NCBI RefSeq assembly: GCF_025290835.2
Contig: NZ_JAOCQD020000003.1
Span: forward strand, 62,001-126,000
DNA from: Aquabacterium sp. OR-4
GTDB taxonomy: Bacteria > Pseudomonadota > Gammaproteobacteria > Burkholderiales > Burkholderiaceae_C
Reading direction: 5' to 3'
DNA length: 64,000 nucleotides
This document shows positions 27,603 through 38,442 of the stretch, one piece after another. A program made the translations under genes and the position numbers. The notes beneath the pieces are model-generated. The model saw nothing but the letters and a program-made list of their open reading frames with translations. It did no database searches and was not told the DNA's origin. How positions within the stretch are numbered: position 1 is the first letter of the stretch; the number at the start of each line of letters is the position of its first letter.

Positions 27603-28517
27603 ATGACCTTCTCCGAAATGCTGAACATCGGCCTGATGCAGGGCTTCGCGGGCCTGAGCCTGTTTGCCGTGCTGCTGATGATGGGCCTGGGCCTGGCCAT
27701 CATCTTTGGCCAGATGGGCGTGATCAACATGGCGCATGGCGAGTTCATGACCATTGGCGCCTACACCATCTACCTGGGCTCGACGCTGGCCGAGAAGATC
27801 TCGCCGCAGATGACGGCGGCCTACTTTCCGCTGGCCATCATGGCCGCCTTCGTGTTTGCCTTTGCCGCCGGCTGGCTGGTGGAATGGGCGCTGATCCGCC
27901 ATCTCTACAAGCGCCCGCTCGACACCCTGCTGGCCACCTGGGGCCTGAGCCTGGCGATGCAGCAGTGCTTTCGCAGCTTCATTGGCCCCAAGGAGGTGAG
28001 CCCCACGCTGCCCGAGTGGCTGATGGGCTCGTGGGCGCCGGCGCCGGGCCTGGACATCCCGATCAACGGCCTGTTCGTGCTGGCGCTCACCACCTTCACC
28101 ACCATCGGCGTGCTGATCGCGCTGGCCAAGAGCCGCTGGGGCCTGCGCGTGCGCGCCACGGTCAGCAACCGGCAGATGGCCAATGCCATCGGCATCGACA
28201 CCATGCGCACCGACCGGCTCACCTTCGCCATCGGCTGCGGAATTGCCGGCATGGCCGGTGCGGCCTTCACCACCATCGGCTCCACCGGCCCGACCTCGGG
28301 CTCGCTGTACATCGTCGACTCGTTCCTGGTCGTCACCTTCGGCGGCGCGGCCAGCCTGCTGGGCACGGTGGTCTCGGCCTTCGGCATTGCGCAGACGCAG
28401 TCGATCACCGAGTTCTTCCTGGCCGGCTCGATGGCCAAGGTGATCACGCTGTCGCTGATCGTGCTGATCCTGATGATCCGTCCGCAAGGCCTGTTCGCGT
28501 CAAAAGTGCGTCGCTGA
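27603..28517 (+). CDS. urtB: Urea/amide ABC transporter permease UrtB
   Basis: 304 residues with eight or so membrane segments, the branched-chain amino acid type permease (LivH-like). Typical stretches are IIFGQMGVINMAHGEFMTIG and VDSFLVVTFGGAASLLGTVV. It pairs with UrtC to form the membrane channel. Shorter than many UrtB proteins, which carry an extra N-terminal domain; this is the compact form common beside formamidase genes. Confidence 0.92.
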   Translation: MTFSEMLNIGLMQGFAGLSLFAVLLMMGLGLAIIFGQMGVINMAHGEFMTIGAYTIYLGSTLAEKISPQMTAAYFPLAIMAAFVFAFAAGWLVEWALIRHLYKRPLDTLLATWGLSLAMQQCFRSFIGPKEVSPTLPEWLMGSWAPAPGLDIPINGLFVLALTTFTTIGVLIALAKSRWGLRVRATVSNRQMANAIGIDTMRTDRLTFAIGCGIAGMAGAAFTTIGSTGPTSGSLYIVDSFLVVTFGGAASLLGTVVSAFGIAQTQSITEFFLAGSMAKVITLSLIVLILMIRPQGLFASKVRR

Positions 28518-28670
28518 GAGCCAGGCATCTTCCTGCTGCGCGAACCGATCTCGCGCCTGCGGTGCTCGCCGTACGGGTGTACGGCTGCGCGCCTCAACGC
28601 AAGCTCGGTCCGCTCGCGACGGAACCTGCCTGACTCTCAAACCCTGTCGTTGATCTCCGAAAGCACACCC
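28518..28670. repeat. Palindrome-bearing urtB-urtC spacer
   Basis: The 153-base spacer holds a perfect stem GCCGTAC-GGGT-GTACGGC (28568-28585) in a context rich in CGC/GCG. No coding sequence is apparent. It resembles a second class of dispersed intergenic element but only one copy is seen here. Confidence 0.45.
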
Positions 28671-29876
28671 ATGACCGCATTGAAAGAGTTGATCAAGCGC
28701 TACCAGCTGGCCAGCCTGCTGGTGCTGGCCGTGCTGCTGGTGGTGGTGCTGCCGGCCCTGCTGCCGATCTTTCGGCTCAACCTGGTGGGCAAGTACCTCA
28801 CCTATGCCTTCGTGGCCATCGGCCTGGTGATGGTGTGGGGCTATGGCGGTGTGCTGAGCCTGGGCCAGGGCGTGTTCTTCGGCCTGGGCGGCTATGCGAT
28901 GGCCATGTTTCTGAAGCTGGAGGCCAGCGACCCGGTCTCCACCAAGATCCAGAGCACGCCGGGCATCCCCGACTTCATGGACTGGAACCAGCTCACCGCG
29001 CTGCCGGCTTTCTGGGAGCCCTTCAAGAGCCTGCCCTTTGCGCTGGCGGCGGTGGTGCTGCTGCCCATGCTGCTGGCCTGGATCGTCAGCTTCGCGATGT
29101 TCAAGCGCCGGGTGGGCGGCGTGTACTTCGCCATCATCACCCAGGCCGTGGCGCTGATCATGACGGTGCTGATCATCGGCCAGCAGGGCTACACCGGCGG
29201 CGTCAACGGCATGACCGACCTGAAGACCCTGCTGGGCTGGGACACCCGCACCGACGGCGCCAAGTACATCCTGTACTACCTGTGCGCGGCCCTGCTGCTG
29301 GCCAGCATCGTGCTGTGCCGCTGGATGCAGACCGGCAAGGCCGGCACCCTGCTGCTGGCCATGCGCGACAAGGAAGACCGGGTGCGCTTCTCGGGCTACG
29401 ACGTGGCCAACTTCCGCATCTTCACCTTCTGCCTGGCGGCCGGCCTGGCCGGCATCGGCGGTGCGCTGTTCACGCTGCAGGTGGGTTTCATGTCGCCCAG
29501 CTTCGTGGGCATCGTGCCCAGCATCGAGATGGTGATCTACGCCGCCGTGGGCGGGCGCATGAGCCTGGTGGGCGCGGTGTACGGCACGCTGCTGGTCAAC
29601 GCCGGAAAGACCTACTTCTCGGAGAGCTTTCCCGACCTGTGGCTGTTCTTGATGGCGGCGCTGTTCATCGGCGTGACCATGGCCTTTCCGATGGGCCTGG
29701 CCGGCCTGTGGGAAAGCCATGTAGTGCCCTGGTGGAACCGCCGCCGCGCCAAGGCCGGGCGGGCGCCCGCCGCCACGGCCCCGGCAGTGGCCCCGGCAGT
29801 GGCCACACCGGCGGCCCCCGCGGCCACCGCGGCCGCCCCCGCCCTGCCGCCCGGCACCGCCGCGCACCAGGCCTGA
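28671..29876 (+). CDS. urtC: Urea/amide ABC transporter permease UrtC
   Basis: 401 residues from the ATG at 28671 (a TTG at 28650 is possible). LivM-like permease with about ten membrane helices; conserved stretches are GYGGVLSLGQGVFFGLGGYA, GYTGGVNGMTDL and AVGGRMSLVGAVYGTLLVNA. A C-terminal tail of about 45 residues is almost only Ala, Pro and Thr and lies beyond the usual family end. It sits 33 bases before urtD. Confidence 0.92.
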   Translation: MTALKELIKRYQLASLLVLAVLLVVVLPALLPIFRLNLVGKYLTYAFVAIGLVMVWGYGGVLSLGQGVFFGLGGYAMAMFLKLEASDPVSTKIQSTPGIPDFMDWNQLTALPAFWEPFKSLPFALAAVVLLPMLLAWIVSFAMFKRRVGGVYFAIITQAVALIMTVLIIGQQGYTGGVNGMTDLKTLLGWDTRTDGAKYILYYLCAALLLASIVLCRWMQTGKAGTLLLAMRDKEDRVRFSGYDVANFRIFTFCLAAGLAGIGGALFTLQVGFMSPSFVGIVPSIEMVIYAAVGGRMSLVGAVYGTLLVNAGKTYFSESFPDLWLFLMAALFIGVTMAFPMGLAGLWESHVVPWWNRRRAKAGRAPAATAPAVAPAVATPAAPAATAAAPALPPGTAAHQA

Positions 29877-29909
29877 CCCCCGACGAACCCGACGACCCCG
29901 GAGCGCGCC

Positions 29910-30653
29910 ATGAGCAACACCGACTTCGCCCTCGCGGTGGAAGACCTCACCGTCTCGTTCGACGGCTTCAAGGCCATCGATGCGCTGACGCTGTACATCG
30001 ACAAGAACGAGCTGCGCGTGATCATCGGCCCCAATGGCGCCGGCAAGACCACGCTGCTCGACCTGATCTGCGGCAAGACCAAGGCCAGCGGCGGCAGCAT
30101 CAAGTTCAAGAACACCGAGCTCACCAAGATGGCCGAGTTCCAGCGCGTGCGGCTGGGCATCGGCCGCAAGTTCCAGACGCCGTCGATCTACGAGAACCTC
30201 AGCGTGTTCCAGAACCTCGAGGTGTCGTACCCCAAGGGCCGCTCGGTGTTTGGCGCGCTCGGCTTCAAGTGCACCGAGGAGGTCAAGGCCCGCGTGCAGG
30301 TGGTGGCCGAGGAGATCCACCTCGCCGACAAGCTCGACACCGAGGCCGGCCTGCTCAGCCATGGCCAGAAGCAGTGGCTGGAGATCGGCATGCTGCTGAT
30401 GCAGGACCCCGAGCTGCTGCTGCTGGATGAACCCATTGCCGGCATGAGCGCCCGCGAGCGCGAGATGACCGCCGAGCTGCTGCAGCGCATCTGCGCCAAC
30501 CGCGCGGTGATCGTGATCGAGCACGACATGGACTTCGTCAAGCAGATCGCCCACAAGGTGACCGTGATGCACCAGGGAAAGATCCTCGCCGAGGGCTCGA
30601 TGGACAAGGTGCAGAACGACCCGAAGGTCATCGATGTCTACCTGGGCCATTGA
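29910..30653 (+). CDS. urtD: Urea/amide ABC transporter ATPase UrtD
   Basis: 247 residues. LivG-like ATPase with Walker A IIGPNGAGKTTLLD, a signature replaced by LLSHGQKQWLEIG as is normal for UrtD, Walker B LLLLDEPIAGMS and the switch His in VIEHDMDFV. Works with UrtE on the inner face of the UrtBC channel. Confidence 0.93.
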   Translation: MSNTDFALAVEDLTVSFDGFKAIDALTLYIDKNELRVIIGPNGAGKTTLLDLICGKTKASGGSIKFKNTELTKMAEFQRVRLGIGRKFQTPSIYENLSVFQNLEVSYPKGRSVFGALGFKCTEEVKARVQVVAEEIHLADKLDTEAGLLSHGQKQWLEIGMLLMQDPELLLLDEPIAGMSAREREMTAELLQRICANRAVIVIEHDMDFVKQIAHKVTVMHQGKILAEGSMDKVQNDPKVIDVYLGH

Positions 30654-30666
30654 AGGAGCCACTCAC

Positions 30667-31356
30667 ATGCTGAGCGTGAAAGACCTGTTCGTCGCCTACG
30701 GCCAGAGCGAGGCGCTGCACGGCATCTCGTTCGAGGCCGCGCCCAAGGAAACCGTGGCCATCATGGGCCGCAACGGCATGGGCAAGACCACGCTGTTCAA
30801 GAGCCTGATGGGCGTGCTGCCCACGCGCAGCGGCTCGGTCACGGTGGCCGGCAGCGAGATCAGCAAGGACGAGAGCTTTCGCCGCGTGGCCAAGGGCATT
30901 GCCTATGTGCCGCAGGGCCGCATGATCTTTCCGACGCTGAGCGTGGAAGAGAACATCCAGACCGGCCTGGAGAACAGCAAGACCCGCCGCATCCCCGACG
31001 AGATCTATGCGCTGTTTCCGGTGCTGTGGGACATGCGCCGGCGCAAGGGCGGCAACCTGTCGGGCGGCCAGCAGCAACAGCTGGCGATTGCGCGCGCGCT
31101 GGTCACCGAGCCCAAGGTGCTGCTGCTGGATGAACCCACCGAAGGCATCCAGCCCTCGATCATCAAGGACATCGCCAAGGCCCTGAACGAGATCCGCAAG
31201 ATGCGCGACATCACCATCGTGGTGAGCGAGCAGGTGCTGAGCTTTGCGCTCGATGTGGCCGACCGCCTGTTCGTCATCGAGGGCGGCCGCCTGGTGCACG
31301 AGACCGCCCGCGCCGACACCGATGTCGCGCGCATCAAGAGCTATTTGTCCGTCTGA
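30667..31356 (+). CDS. urtE: Urea/amide ABC transporter ATPase UrtE
   Basis: 229 residues from the ATG at 30667, which has GAAGGAG eight bases upstream. LivF-like: Walker A IMGRNGMGKTTLFK, AYVPQGRMIFPTLSVEENI, signature NLSGGQQQQLAIAR, Walker B VLLLDEPTEGIQPS. The usual switch His is replaced by Glu-Gln in VVSEQVLSFAL, as in other UrtE proteins. Thirteen bases after urtD. Confidence 0.93.
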   Translation: MLSVKDLFVAYGQSEALHGISFEAAPKETVAIMGRNGMGKTTLFKSLMGVLPTRSGSVTVAGSEISKDESFRRVAKGIAYVPQGRMIFPTLSVEENIQTGLENSKTRRIPDEIYALFPVLWDMRRRKGGNLSGGQQQQLAIARALVTEPKVLLLDEPTEGIQPSIIKDIAKALNEIRKMRDITIVVSEQVLSFALDVADRLFVIEGGRLVHETARADTDVARIKSYLSV

Positions 31357-31386
31357 CCCACCACCCGAAGCAGGAGAGATCAAACC

Positions 31387-32610
31387 ATGGCCGAGACCCT
31401 GATCAGTGTTGACCTGACCCAGTCGCCCACCGAGAACGAGAACATCCACAACCGCTGGCACCCCGACATCCCGATGGCCTGCTGGGTGAACCCGGGCGAT
31501 GACTTCATTCTCGAAACCTTCGACTGGACCGGCGGCTTCATCAAGAACAACGACTCGGCCGATGACGTGCGCGACATCGACCTGAGCACCGTGCACTACC
31601 TCAGCGGCCCGGTGGGCGTGAAGGGGGCCGAGCCGGGCGACCTGCTGGTGGTGGAGCTGCTGGACATCGGCGCCAAGCAAGACAGCCTGTGGGGCTTCAA
31701 CGGCTTTTTCAGCAAGAAGAACGGCGGCGGCTTTCTCACCGAGCACTTTCCGCAGGCGCAGAAGTCGATCTGGGACATCGAGGGCATGTTCACCAAGAGC
31801 CGCCATGTGCCCGGCGTGCGCTATGCCGGCCTGATCCACCCGGGCCTGATCGGCTGCCTGCCCGACCCCAAGATGCTGGCGATGTGGAACAGCCGCGAGC
31901 AGGCGCTGATCGACACCGATCCCACCGGCAGCCTGGCCAACCCGCCGTTTGCCGGCACCGCCCACATGGGCCGCCTGACCGGCGATGCCAAGGCCAAGGC
32001 CGCCGCCGAGGGCGCGCGCACCGTGCCGCCGCGCGAGCACGGCGGCAACTGCGACATCAAGGACTTGTCGCGCGGCGCCAAGGTGTTCTTTCCGGTGTAC
32101 GTGGACGGCGCGGGCCTGAGCGTGGGCGACCTGCACTTCAGCCAGGGCGACGGCGAGATCACCTTCTGCGGCGCCATCGAGATGGCCGGCTGGGTGCACA
32201 TGAAGGTCACGTTGATCAAGGGTGGCATGGCCAAGTACGGCATCAAGAACCCGATCTTCAAGCCCAGCCCGATCACGCCCACCTACAACGACTACCTGAT
32301 CTTCGAGGGCATCAGCGTCGACGAGCAGGGCAAGCAGCTCTACCTGGACGTGAACGTGGCCTACCGCCAGGCCTGCCTCAACGCCATCGAGTACCTGAAG
32401 AAGTTCGGCTACTCGGGCGCCCAGGCCTACAGCATCCTGGGCACGGCGCCGGTGCAGGGCCACATCAGCGGCGTGGTGGATGTGCCCAATGCCTGCGCCA
32501 CGCTGTGGCTGCCCACGCAGATCTTCGACTTCGACATCAACCCCAGCGCGGCCGGCCCGGTGAAGCACCTCGACGGCAGCGTGGTGATGCCCTTGTCGCC
32601 TGACCTTTGA
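31387..32610 (+). CDS. fmdA: Formamidase FmdA (acetamidase/formamidase family)
   Basis: 407 residues, the normal length for FmdA. It starts after CAGGAGAG. Conserved blocks include NRWHPDIP, WTGGFIKNNDSADDV, GVRYAGLIHPGLIGC and PPREHGGNCDIKDL, the last with the metal/active-site region. It hydrolyses formamide (and less well acetamide or other short amides) to ammonia and the acid in the cytoplasm. Position after urtE, 30 bases downstream, indicates that substrate taken up by the transporter is hydrolysed at once. No urease genes are in view, so amides may matter more than urea here. Confidence 0.93.
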   Translation: MAETLISVDLTQSPTENENIHNRWHPDIPMACWVNPGDDFILETFDWTGGFIKNNDSADDVRDIDLSTVHYLSGPVGVKGAEPGDLLVVELLDIGAKQDSLWGFNGFFSKKNGGGFLTEHFPQAQKSIWDIEGMFTKSRHVPGVRYAGLIHPGLIGCLPDPKMLAMWNSREQALIDTDPTGSLANPPFAGTAHMGRLTGDAKAKAAAEGARTVPPREHGGNCDIKDLSRGAKVFFPVYVDGAGLSVGDLHFSQGDGEITFCGAIEMAGWVHMKVTLIKGGMAKYGIKNPIFKPSPITPTYNDYLIFEGISVDEQGKQLYLDVNVAYRQACLNAIEYLKKFGYSGAQAYSILGTAPVQGHISGVVDVPNACATLWLPTQIFDFDINPSAAGPVKHLDGSVVMPLSPDL

Positions 32611-32612
32611 CC

Positions 32613-32697
32613 CCCCCCCCGTAGCGGCTGGCGCCGCCTCCCCCCAGGGGGCGCCGCCAGCGGCCCGGCAAAGCCGGCTCCGCGGCGGCCGCTGGTT
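32613..32697. repeat. GC-rich palindromic intergenic repeat, copy 2
   Basis: Begins right after the fmdA stop with a run of ten C, then shows the same CCTCCCCCCAGGGGG core and CCGGCAAAGCCGG stem (32665-32677) as copy 1 in the urtA-urtB gap. Fills most of the fmdA-fmdB spacer. Confidence 0.7.
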
Positions 32698-32749
32698 TGC
32701 GACCGTGCCCCGGCACGGCTTTGCGCTTGAACGACAAGGATTTCGCCGC

Positions 32750-33091
32750 ATGCCCACCTACGACTACGCCTGCGCCGAGTGCGGCGGTTTCGACGCCTTC
32801 CGCAGCCTGGCCCAGCGCAATGATCCGGCCAGCTGCCCCGATTGCGGCACGGCCTCGCCGCGCGTGTTTGCCAGCGCGCCGCGCCTGGCGCTGCTGGACA
32901 GCGGCGTGCGCAACGCCCTGGCCACCAACGAGCGCGCGCGCCACGAGCCCGGCAGCAGCAAGGACTACCAGCGCCTGCGCCACCCCGCCGGCTGCGGTTG
33001 CTGCGCACCCGGGCGCAGCAAGGCCACGGTGACGGCGGCCAATGGCGCCAAGGCCTTTCCCGGCAAGCGGCCGTGGATGATCAGCCACTGA
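32750..33091 (+). CDS. fmdB: FmdB-family zinc-ribbon regulatory protein
   Basis: 113 residues from the ATG at 32750, where the family consensus MPTYDY begins; AAGGA lies ten bases upstream. Four cysteines in two pairs, CAEC (8 and 11) and CPDC (29 and 32), make the zinc ribbon. A further CGCC near the C-terminus is unusual. FmdB is a putative regulator of the amide-induced fmd genes in Methylophilus. It closes the urt-fmd operon, 13 bases before a convergent gene. Confidence 0.9.
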   Translation: MPTYDYACAECGGFDAFRSLAQRNDPASCPDCGTASPRVFASAPRLALLDSGVRNALATNERARHEPGSSKDYQRLRHPAGCGCCAPGRSKATVTAANGAKAFPGKRPWMISH

Positions 33092-33104
33092 GCCTCGCGG
33101 TGAC

Positions 33105-35558
33105 TCAGTACAGGCGGATGGCCGTGTCGAAGTACCAGGTGCGGCGGATCTCCACCACATCGAAGTCGCGTGCCAGAGCGGGCTGGAAGGGCGGGTAGGG
33201 CGCCAGGCCCTCGATCAGCCGGCGGATCGCGTCGTCGAGCGCCGGCAGGCCGCTGCTGCGCACGAAGCGCACCGATTCCACCGTGCCGTCGGCCCGCATC
33301 GCCACCGTGACCATCGGGTCGTTGTGCGGCTGGCGGGCCAGCTCGCGCAGCCGGGCATCGAAGGCATCGCCCAGCTGGATCTTGCGCGCCCAGGTCTCGC
33401 CATACAGCGCCAGCTCGGCATTGGCGTCGCTGCGGCCGAACAGGCGGCCCCGGCGCAGCGGGCTGGCCGACGAATCGCGGGCGCTGTCGGCGCGTGCGGC
33501 GGCGTCGCGGCGCGCGGCCTCTTCGTCCAGCTGCCGGCCGATGGCCTTGAGGCGCTCTTCGCGCCGCGCCTCGTAGGCCGCGGCCTCGGCGCGGACGGCC
33601 GCCTGGCGGCTGGCCTCGGCCTGACGAGCGGCGTCTGCGCGTGCGGCTTCTGCACGAGCTGCGTCTGCACGCGCGGCTTCTGCACGAGCGGCTTCTGCAC
33701 GAGCGGCTTCTGCACGCGCCGCTTCTGCACGTGCGGCCTCCTGGCGGGCAGCGGCCTCGCGTTCTGCGGCCAGGCGTGCGGCCTGCTGGCGCTCGGCCTC
33801 CAGCCGCTGGGCGGCCGCGCGCTGCTCGGCGTCGCGCCGGGCCTGTTCGGCGCGCTGGGCTTCCAGGCGGGCGGCCTCTTGTCGTAGCGCGTCTTGCCGG
33901 AGGGTCTCTTGGCGCAGGGCCTCCTGCCGTGCTGCTTCCTGTCGCGTCGCTTCCTGCCGCAGCGCTTCCAGGCGTGCGGCTTCCAGTCGCGCGGCTTCCT
34001 GCTGTGCGGCCAGCTGTCGTGCGATGGCCTCGCGCTCGGCGGCCAGGCGGGCGGCAGTCGCGCGTTCGGCTTCGACGCGGGCGGCCTCGGTGCGTGCGGC
34101 ATCCACGCGCGCGGCCTCCTGACGGGCTGCGGCCAGGCGCGCGGCCTCGGCCTGCTCGGCGTCGAGCTTCAGGGCTTCTGCCCGCGCCGCCGCCACGCGT
34201 GCGGCTTCTCTGCGGGCCGCCTCGGCACGCGCCGCCTCGGCCCGGGCAGCGTCCAATCGGCTGGCCTCCACCCGCGCCGCGTCTGCCCGCGCCGCCTCTG
34301 CCCGCGCGGCTTCTGCGCGCACGGCTTCTGCCCGCGCTGCCTCTGCCCATGCGGCTTCTGCTCTTGCCGCCTCTGCCCGCGCGCTGGCCAATCGCGCAGC
34401 CTCCGCCCTGGCGGCCTCGGTGCGGGCGGCTTCCGCACGCGCGGCTTCCAGGCGCGCCGCTTCGGCCCGAACGGCCTCCAGGCGCTCGGCCTCGGCACGC
34501 GCGGCTTGCCGTTGCGCGTCCAGGGCTTGTGCGGCCTCGCGGGCCCGTTGCAGATCCAGCGCGGCCTGCGCCGCCGCCTGCAGGCGAGCCTGCTCGGCGG
34601 CTTGTTGGCGGGCCACCAGCGCTTGCGCTGCCGCAGCTGCTTGCGCTTGCGCTGCCGAAGCTGCCAATGCTTGCGCCTGCGCTGCCGAGGCCGCGGCGTC
34701 GGCCTGGCGTGCCGCCAAGGCCGCAGGTGTGGGGGCCGACGCCGCCACGGCCGGTGGCGCGGGGCCGTCGGCCACCAGCGGCAAGGTGTGCAGGGTGCTG
34801 GACCAGGCGCCGGGGGCGGCCAGCGCCGGCGCGTCGGCCTGGGTCAAGGCCGTGGGGGGTGGCGCTTCGGCCAGGGCCAGGGGCAGGCGTGCCGCGGCAG
34901 CGGGCTCGGGCGCGGCGGCGGCTTCAACGGGATGGGCTGCACCGGTGGAGTCGGGCCACGCGGGTGCCATGGGCGCCGCGGCCGGCGGCGTGGGTGTTGC
35001 GGGAGTTGCGGGAGTTGCGGCTGGCGGCCTGGTGTCAGCCGCCGCGGCTGGCCCAGGTGTCGCCGTGGGCGCAGCGGGCGTGGTTGGCGCGATGGCCGCG
35101 GCGGCTGCGGGCGCTGCCGCCGCGGCATCGGCCTGGGCATCGGCCTCGGCAGCCTCTGTCCGCGCAGCGGCGTTGGCCGCGGCATCGGCGGCCGGCGCTT
35201 GCGGCCGTGCCGGGGGCGCAGGCCAGGGCTGGGCCGCATCCGCGGTGGCCGGGCCTGGCGCGGTGGGCGGGGCGCCGCGCGGTGGGGCCGAATCGGGCGC
35301 GGTTGGCGCCGGCATGCCGCCCGGCAGCAGGCGGGTCAGCAGGGCCGGCACCGCCAGGCGGCGCTCCTGCCAGGGCAGGCTCAGGCTGGGCAGGCCGGGG
35401 CCGTGGCCGGCGTCGGTGAGGCTCAGCAGCGGCAGGTGCAGCAGCAGGCCGGCCACGGCAGCCCAGCGCAGGCGACGGCGTTCGTGCGGCAGCAGCGTGG
35501 GCTGCGGGGCCGGCGCACGGCCGGGCGTTGGCCGCCTCACACCGGCCGGGCGCCGCAC
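33105..35558 (-). CDS. TonB/TolA-like energy-transducer protein with very long Ala-rich helical spacer
   Basis: Up to 817 residues. The start is uncertain: GTG at 35558 or 35540. A single membrane helix near residues 30-50 (WAAVAGLLLHLPLLSL) follows a basic stretch. Then come Pro/Ala-rich sequence and about 400 residues built on RAEAARAEAAR-type 15-base repeats, predicted as one long alpha helix like TolA domain II. The last 100 residues look like a TonB C-terminal fold (VTVAMRADGTVESVRFVRSS, GLPALDDAIRRLI, FDVVEIRRTWYFDTAIRLY). It could span the periplasm to an outer-membrane partner. No exbB/exbD or tolQR/pal genes are near. Confidence 0.7.
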   Translation of the reverse strand: MRRPAGVRRPTPGRAPAPQPTLLPHERRRLRWAAVAGLLLHLPLLSLTDAGHGPGLPSLSLPWQERRLAVPALLTRLLPGGMPAPTAPDSAPPRGAPPTAPGPATADAAQPWPAPPARPQAPAADAAANAAARTEAAEADAQADAAAAAPAAAAAIAPTTPAAPTATPGPAAAADTRPPAATPATPATPTPPAAAPMAPAWPDSTGAAHPVEAAAAPEPAAAARLPLALAEAPPPTALTQADAPALAAPGAWSSTLHTLPLVADGPAPPAVAASAPTPAALAARQADAAASAAQAQALAASAAQAQAAAAAQALVARQQAAEQARLQAAAQAALDLQRAREAAQALDAQRQAARAEAERLEAVRAEAARLEAARAEAARTEAARAEAARLASARAEAARAEAAWAEAARAEAVRAEAARAEAARADAARVEASRLDAARAEAARAEAARREAARVAAARAEALKLDAEQAEAARLAAARQEAARVDAARTEAARVEAERATAARLAAEREAIARQLAAQQEAARLEAARLEALRQEATRQEAARQEALRQETLRQDALRQEAARLEAQRAEQARRDAEQRAAAQRLEAERQQAARLAAEREAAARQEAARAEAARAEAARAEAARAEAARADAARAEAARADAARQAEASRQAAVRAEAAAYEARREERLKAIGRQLDEEAARRDAAARADSARDSSASPLRRGRLFGRSDANAELALYGETWARKIQLGDAFDARLRELARQPHNDPMVTVAMRADGTVESVRFVRSSGLPALDDAIRRLIEGLAPYPPFQPALARDFDVVEIRRTWYFDTAIRLY

Positions 35559-35948
35559 ACCGGCGCCATGGCGTCGGCCTGCCGGAACTGGCGCCGGTGC
35601 CGTTCAGAACTCACTGCCCACTGCATCGGCCGCATTGTCCGCTGCCCGTCAGCGCGCCCGCGGCACCGGATTCCGGGATGGTCGGCGCCCCTAATCTGAG
35701 GCCCTTCCGCGCCGGCGCGGCCGGCAGTCTGGCGGCATGCTTGGTTCACGCGGTCATCGCGTCGCAGGCGTTCTGGCGACACGCTGGCCGGCCGGCAGCC
35801 ACGCGCTGACGCCCGCACGCCGCACCAAGCCCGCACCCACGCCGCCCCTGCCTCGCCCCTACGTCGCCTTCAAGTCGCCCGCACGTCTCACCAGTGCCGC
35901 CTGCGCCTTGCGCGTGCCGTGACCCCACCCGCCTGCCAAGGATTGCCG
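35559..35948. promoter_or_regulatory. 390-base divergent intergenic region
   Basis: Separates the TonB-like gene from the DUF4157 gene. It should contain promoters for both. I see no convincing promoter, repeat or small gene, apart from AAGGA placed eight bases before the DUF4157 start. Confidence 0.3.
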
Positions 35949-37927
<1,979 letters not shown>

Positions 37928-37931
<4 letters not shown>

Positions 37932-38311
37932 GCTTCGCGCCCGAAGCCACCGAACTGTGGCGCCAGTTGCTGCCCGACCCCGCGCTGAGCTGGGTGCTGT
38001 TTCGCCACGGCAGCTGCGTGCTGCTGCATGGTGCGCCGGCCGATGCGGTGGCCCAGGCCACGGCGCTGCTGCTGGCCGCGGGCCCGGTGGTGGCGGGCAC
38101 GGCCTCGGCGGATTTCGACGTGCATCCGCTCGAGGGCCTGCCCGGCTGGATGGTGAGCTGCCACCACCCGGCCATCCTGGTGCATGTGCGGCCCGAGCAG
38201 GTGGGCGGCGAGCAGGCTGCGCTGCTGGATGTGGGCCTGGTCGGCCGCGACCTGCGCGACCAGGACGCCGAGCAGCCCGAGGTGGTGGCGGTGCATCTGG
38301 CCGCCGGCTGA
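37928..38311 (+). CDS. Small acidic protein coupled to the DUF4157 gene; possible immunity or chaperone
   Basis: 127 residues, family not recognised. Its ATG overlaps the DUF4157 stop (ATGA). Composition is acidic and hydrophobic with no membrane helix (ATELWRQLLPDPALSWVLF, FDVHPLEGLPGWMVSCHHPA). Size, charge and tight coupling to a toxin-like gene are what immunity proteins and secretion chaperones share. The role is inference from position alone. Confidence 0.65.
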
Positions 38312-38442
38312 GGGGCTGGCTGCAGCGCGGGCCGATGGCACGGCCGCACCGGCCGCACCGGCCGCCGACAATGCGGCACCGCTGACCTTGGCGTGGCTGC
38401 CGCCGCCGCCCCGCCTGTGCCCGCCGCTGCCTGCCGCCGTCC

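Noticed and set aside
33641..35699. Two long plus-strand frames opposite the TonB-like gene
   Set aside because: Produced by the 15-base Ala repeats read backwards (Cys/Gly- or Arg/Pro-rich); the minus frame alone has a membrane helix and a TonB-like end.
38312..38442. Frameshifted N-terminus of the LRR-kinase in the preceding 131 bases
   Set aside because: The kinase frame is closed by a stop near 38383 and the alternative frames give Pro/Ala-rich sequence without leucine-rich-repeat pattern, so no frameshift can be shown.
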